23,339 nucleotides of DNA, from positions 1 through 23,339 of the forward strand of contig JAMQPJ010000170.1 of the NCBI GenBank assembly GCA_023717585.1, given 5' to 3'. Below are positions 22,786 to 23,339 of this stretch, piece by piece. Each line of letters starts with the position of its first letter. The stretch's first letter is position 1. The notes under the pieces are model-generated. The model saw nothing but the letters and a program-made list of their open reading frames with translations. It made no database searches and had not been told where the DNA came from. Source of the DNA: Thermoanaerobaculia bacterium (GTDB lineage Bacteria > Acidobacteriota > Thermoanaerobaculia > UBA5066). The position numbers and the translations under genes were made by a program.

Positions 22786-23339
22786 CGCTCGCGTCCGGCA
22801 CGAAGCTCGGCCCTTACGAGATCGTGAGCCCGCTGGGTGCGGGCGGGATGGGAGAGGTCTATCGGGCGAAGGACACCCGCGTCGACCGAGCTGTTGCACT
22901 GAAGGTACTGCCGGAAGAGCTCTTTGAAAGTGAAGAGAGGAGAGGGCGGTTCGAGCGCGAGGCCCGCATGCTCGCCAGCCTCAATCATCCGGGCATCGCC
23001 ATCCTTTACTCATTCGAAGAAATCTCTACCTCTTCCTCTTCTTCGACGCGCCACCTCCTGGCCATGGAGCTCGTCGAGGGCGACGACTTCGCCCAGAGAA
23101 TCGCCGCGGGTCCTCTTTCACTCGAAGAATCTCTTTCTTTCGCCCGGCAGATCGCCGAGGCGCTGGAGGCGGCACACGAGAAGGGGATCGTCCATCGCGA
23201 CCTGAAGCCCGCGAACGTCAAGGTCACGCCCGACGGCCGCGTGAAGCTCCTCGACTTCGGCCTCGCGAAGATCTTCGAAGGGGAGGCGGGGCCGGGGTCG
23301 GCGCCCTCGGTCACGCACTCGCCGACGCTGACGGCGCGG
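22782..23339 (+). CDS. Kinase I: Ser/Thr kinase, 3' truncated by the window end
   Basis: GTG 22782 overlaps the kinase H stop (GTGA); the first 29 bases equal those of kinase F (gtgacgctcgcgtccggcac and on to ctcgg). The 186 visible codons have no stop and cover most of a kinase domain: GAGGMGEVY, Lys41, Glu60, His138-Arg-Asp140, Lys142, Asn145, Asp158-Phe-Gly, and the start of the activation segment (THSPTLTAR). The sequence after DFG (KIFEGEAGPG, then VTHSPTLTAR) is nearly that of kinase B, so it belongs to the B/D type. A serine run (84-88) follows YSFEE. The membrane helix and sensor domain lie outside the window; by subfamily a propeller is expected, but H shows that sensor type cannot be predicted from the kinase. 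Confidence 0.88.
23031..23045 (+). repeat. Polyserine TCN tract in kinase I
   Basis: Five Ser codons (TCT TCC TCT TCT TCG) for residues 84-88, at the same N-lobe position as in A, C and F. Confidence 0.75.

Overview
The window is GC-rich (about two-thirds G+C) and densely coded. The organism is probably an acidobacterium or a relative. The main reason is the run of Hanks-type Ser/Thr kinases fused through one membrane helix to TolB/PD40 beta-propellers, a gene family expanded in Acidobacteriota. This is an inference from gene content; no rRNA or other lineage marker is present.

Layout. Positions 1-2711 hold housekeeping or unrelated genes: the C-terminal end of an Ala/Pro/Lys-rich, histone-H1-like protein (to 418), a small HesB/IscA-like protein (448-738), a membrane-anchored TPR protein (758-1471) and phosphopentomutase deoB (1539-2711). 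From 2746 to the window end lie eight paralogous receptor-type kinases, here called A to I with E being a globin: A (2746-5361), B (5358-8165), C (9325-12021), D (12018-14729), globin E (14726-15151), F (15148-17745), G (17742-20393), H (20395-22785) and I (22782 to the window end, truncated). One reverse-strand gene, a Tat-signal HisC-like aminotransferase (8184-9230), separates A-B from C-I.

How the genes work together. Neighbouring genes within each run share 4-nt stop/start overlaps (ATGA or GTGA), except G-H, which has a 1-nt gap. A-B and C-I therefore look like two translationally coupled operons. -10-like hexamers sit 12 nt upstream of the ATG of A and of C only. All eight kinase domains keep the catalytic residues. 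Seven are followed by a membrane helix, and six of these by a periplasmic-type propeller. H instead carries a TolB-like domain plus TPRs, and I is cut within the kinase domain. The kinases fall into interleaved subfamilies (A/F, B/D/I, C/G, H), which points to repeated duplication and exchange of sensor modules.

The most unusual points are the globin gene coupled to kinases on both sides, which suggests heme-based gas sensing or protection linked to phosphorylation; serine runs of different length at one fixed point of the kinase N-lobe; and an unusually A/T-rich codon block conserved in seven of the eight paralogs.
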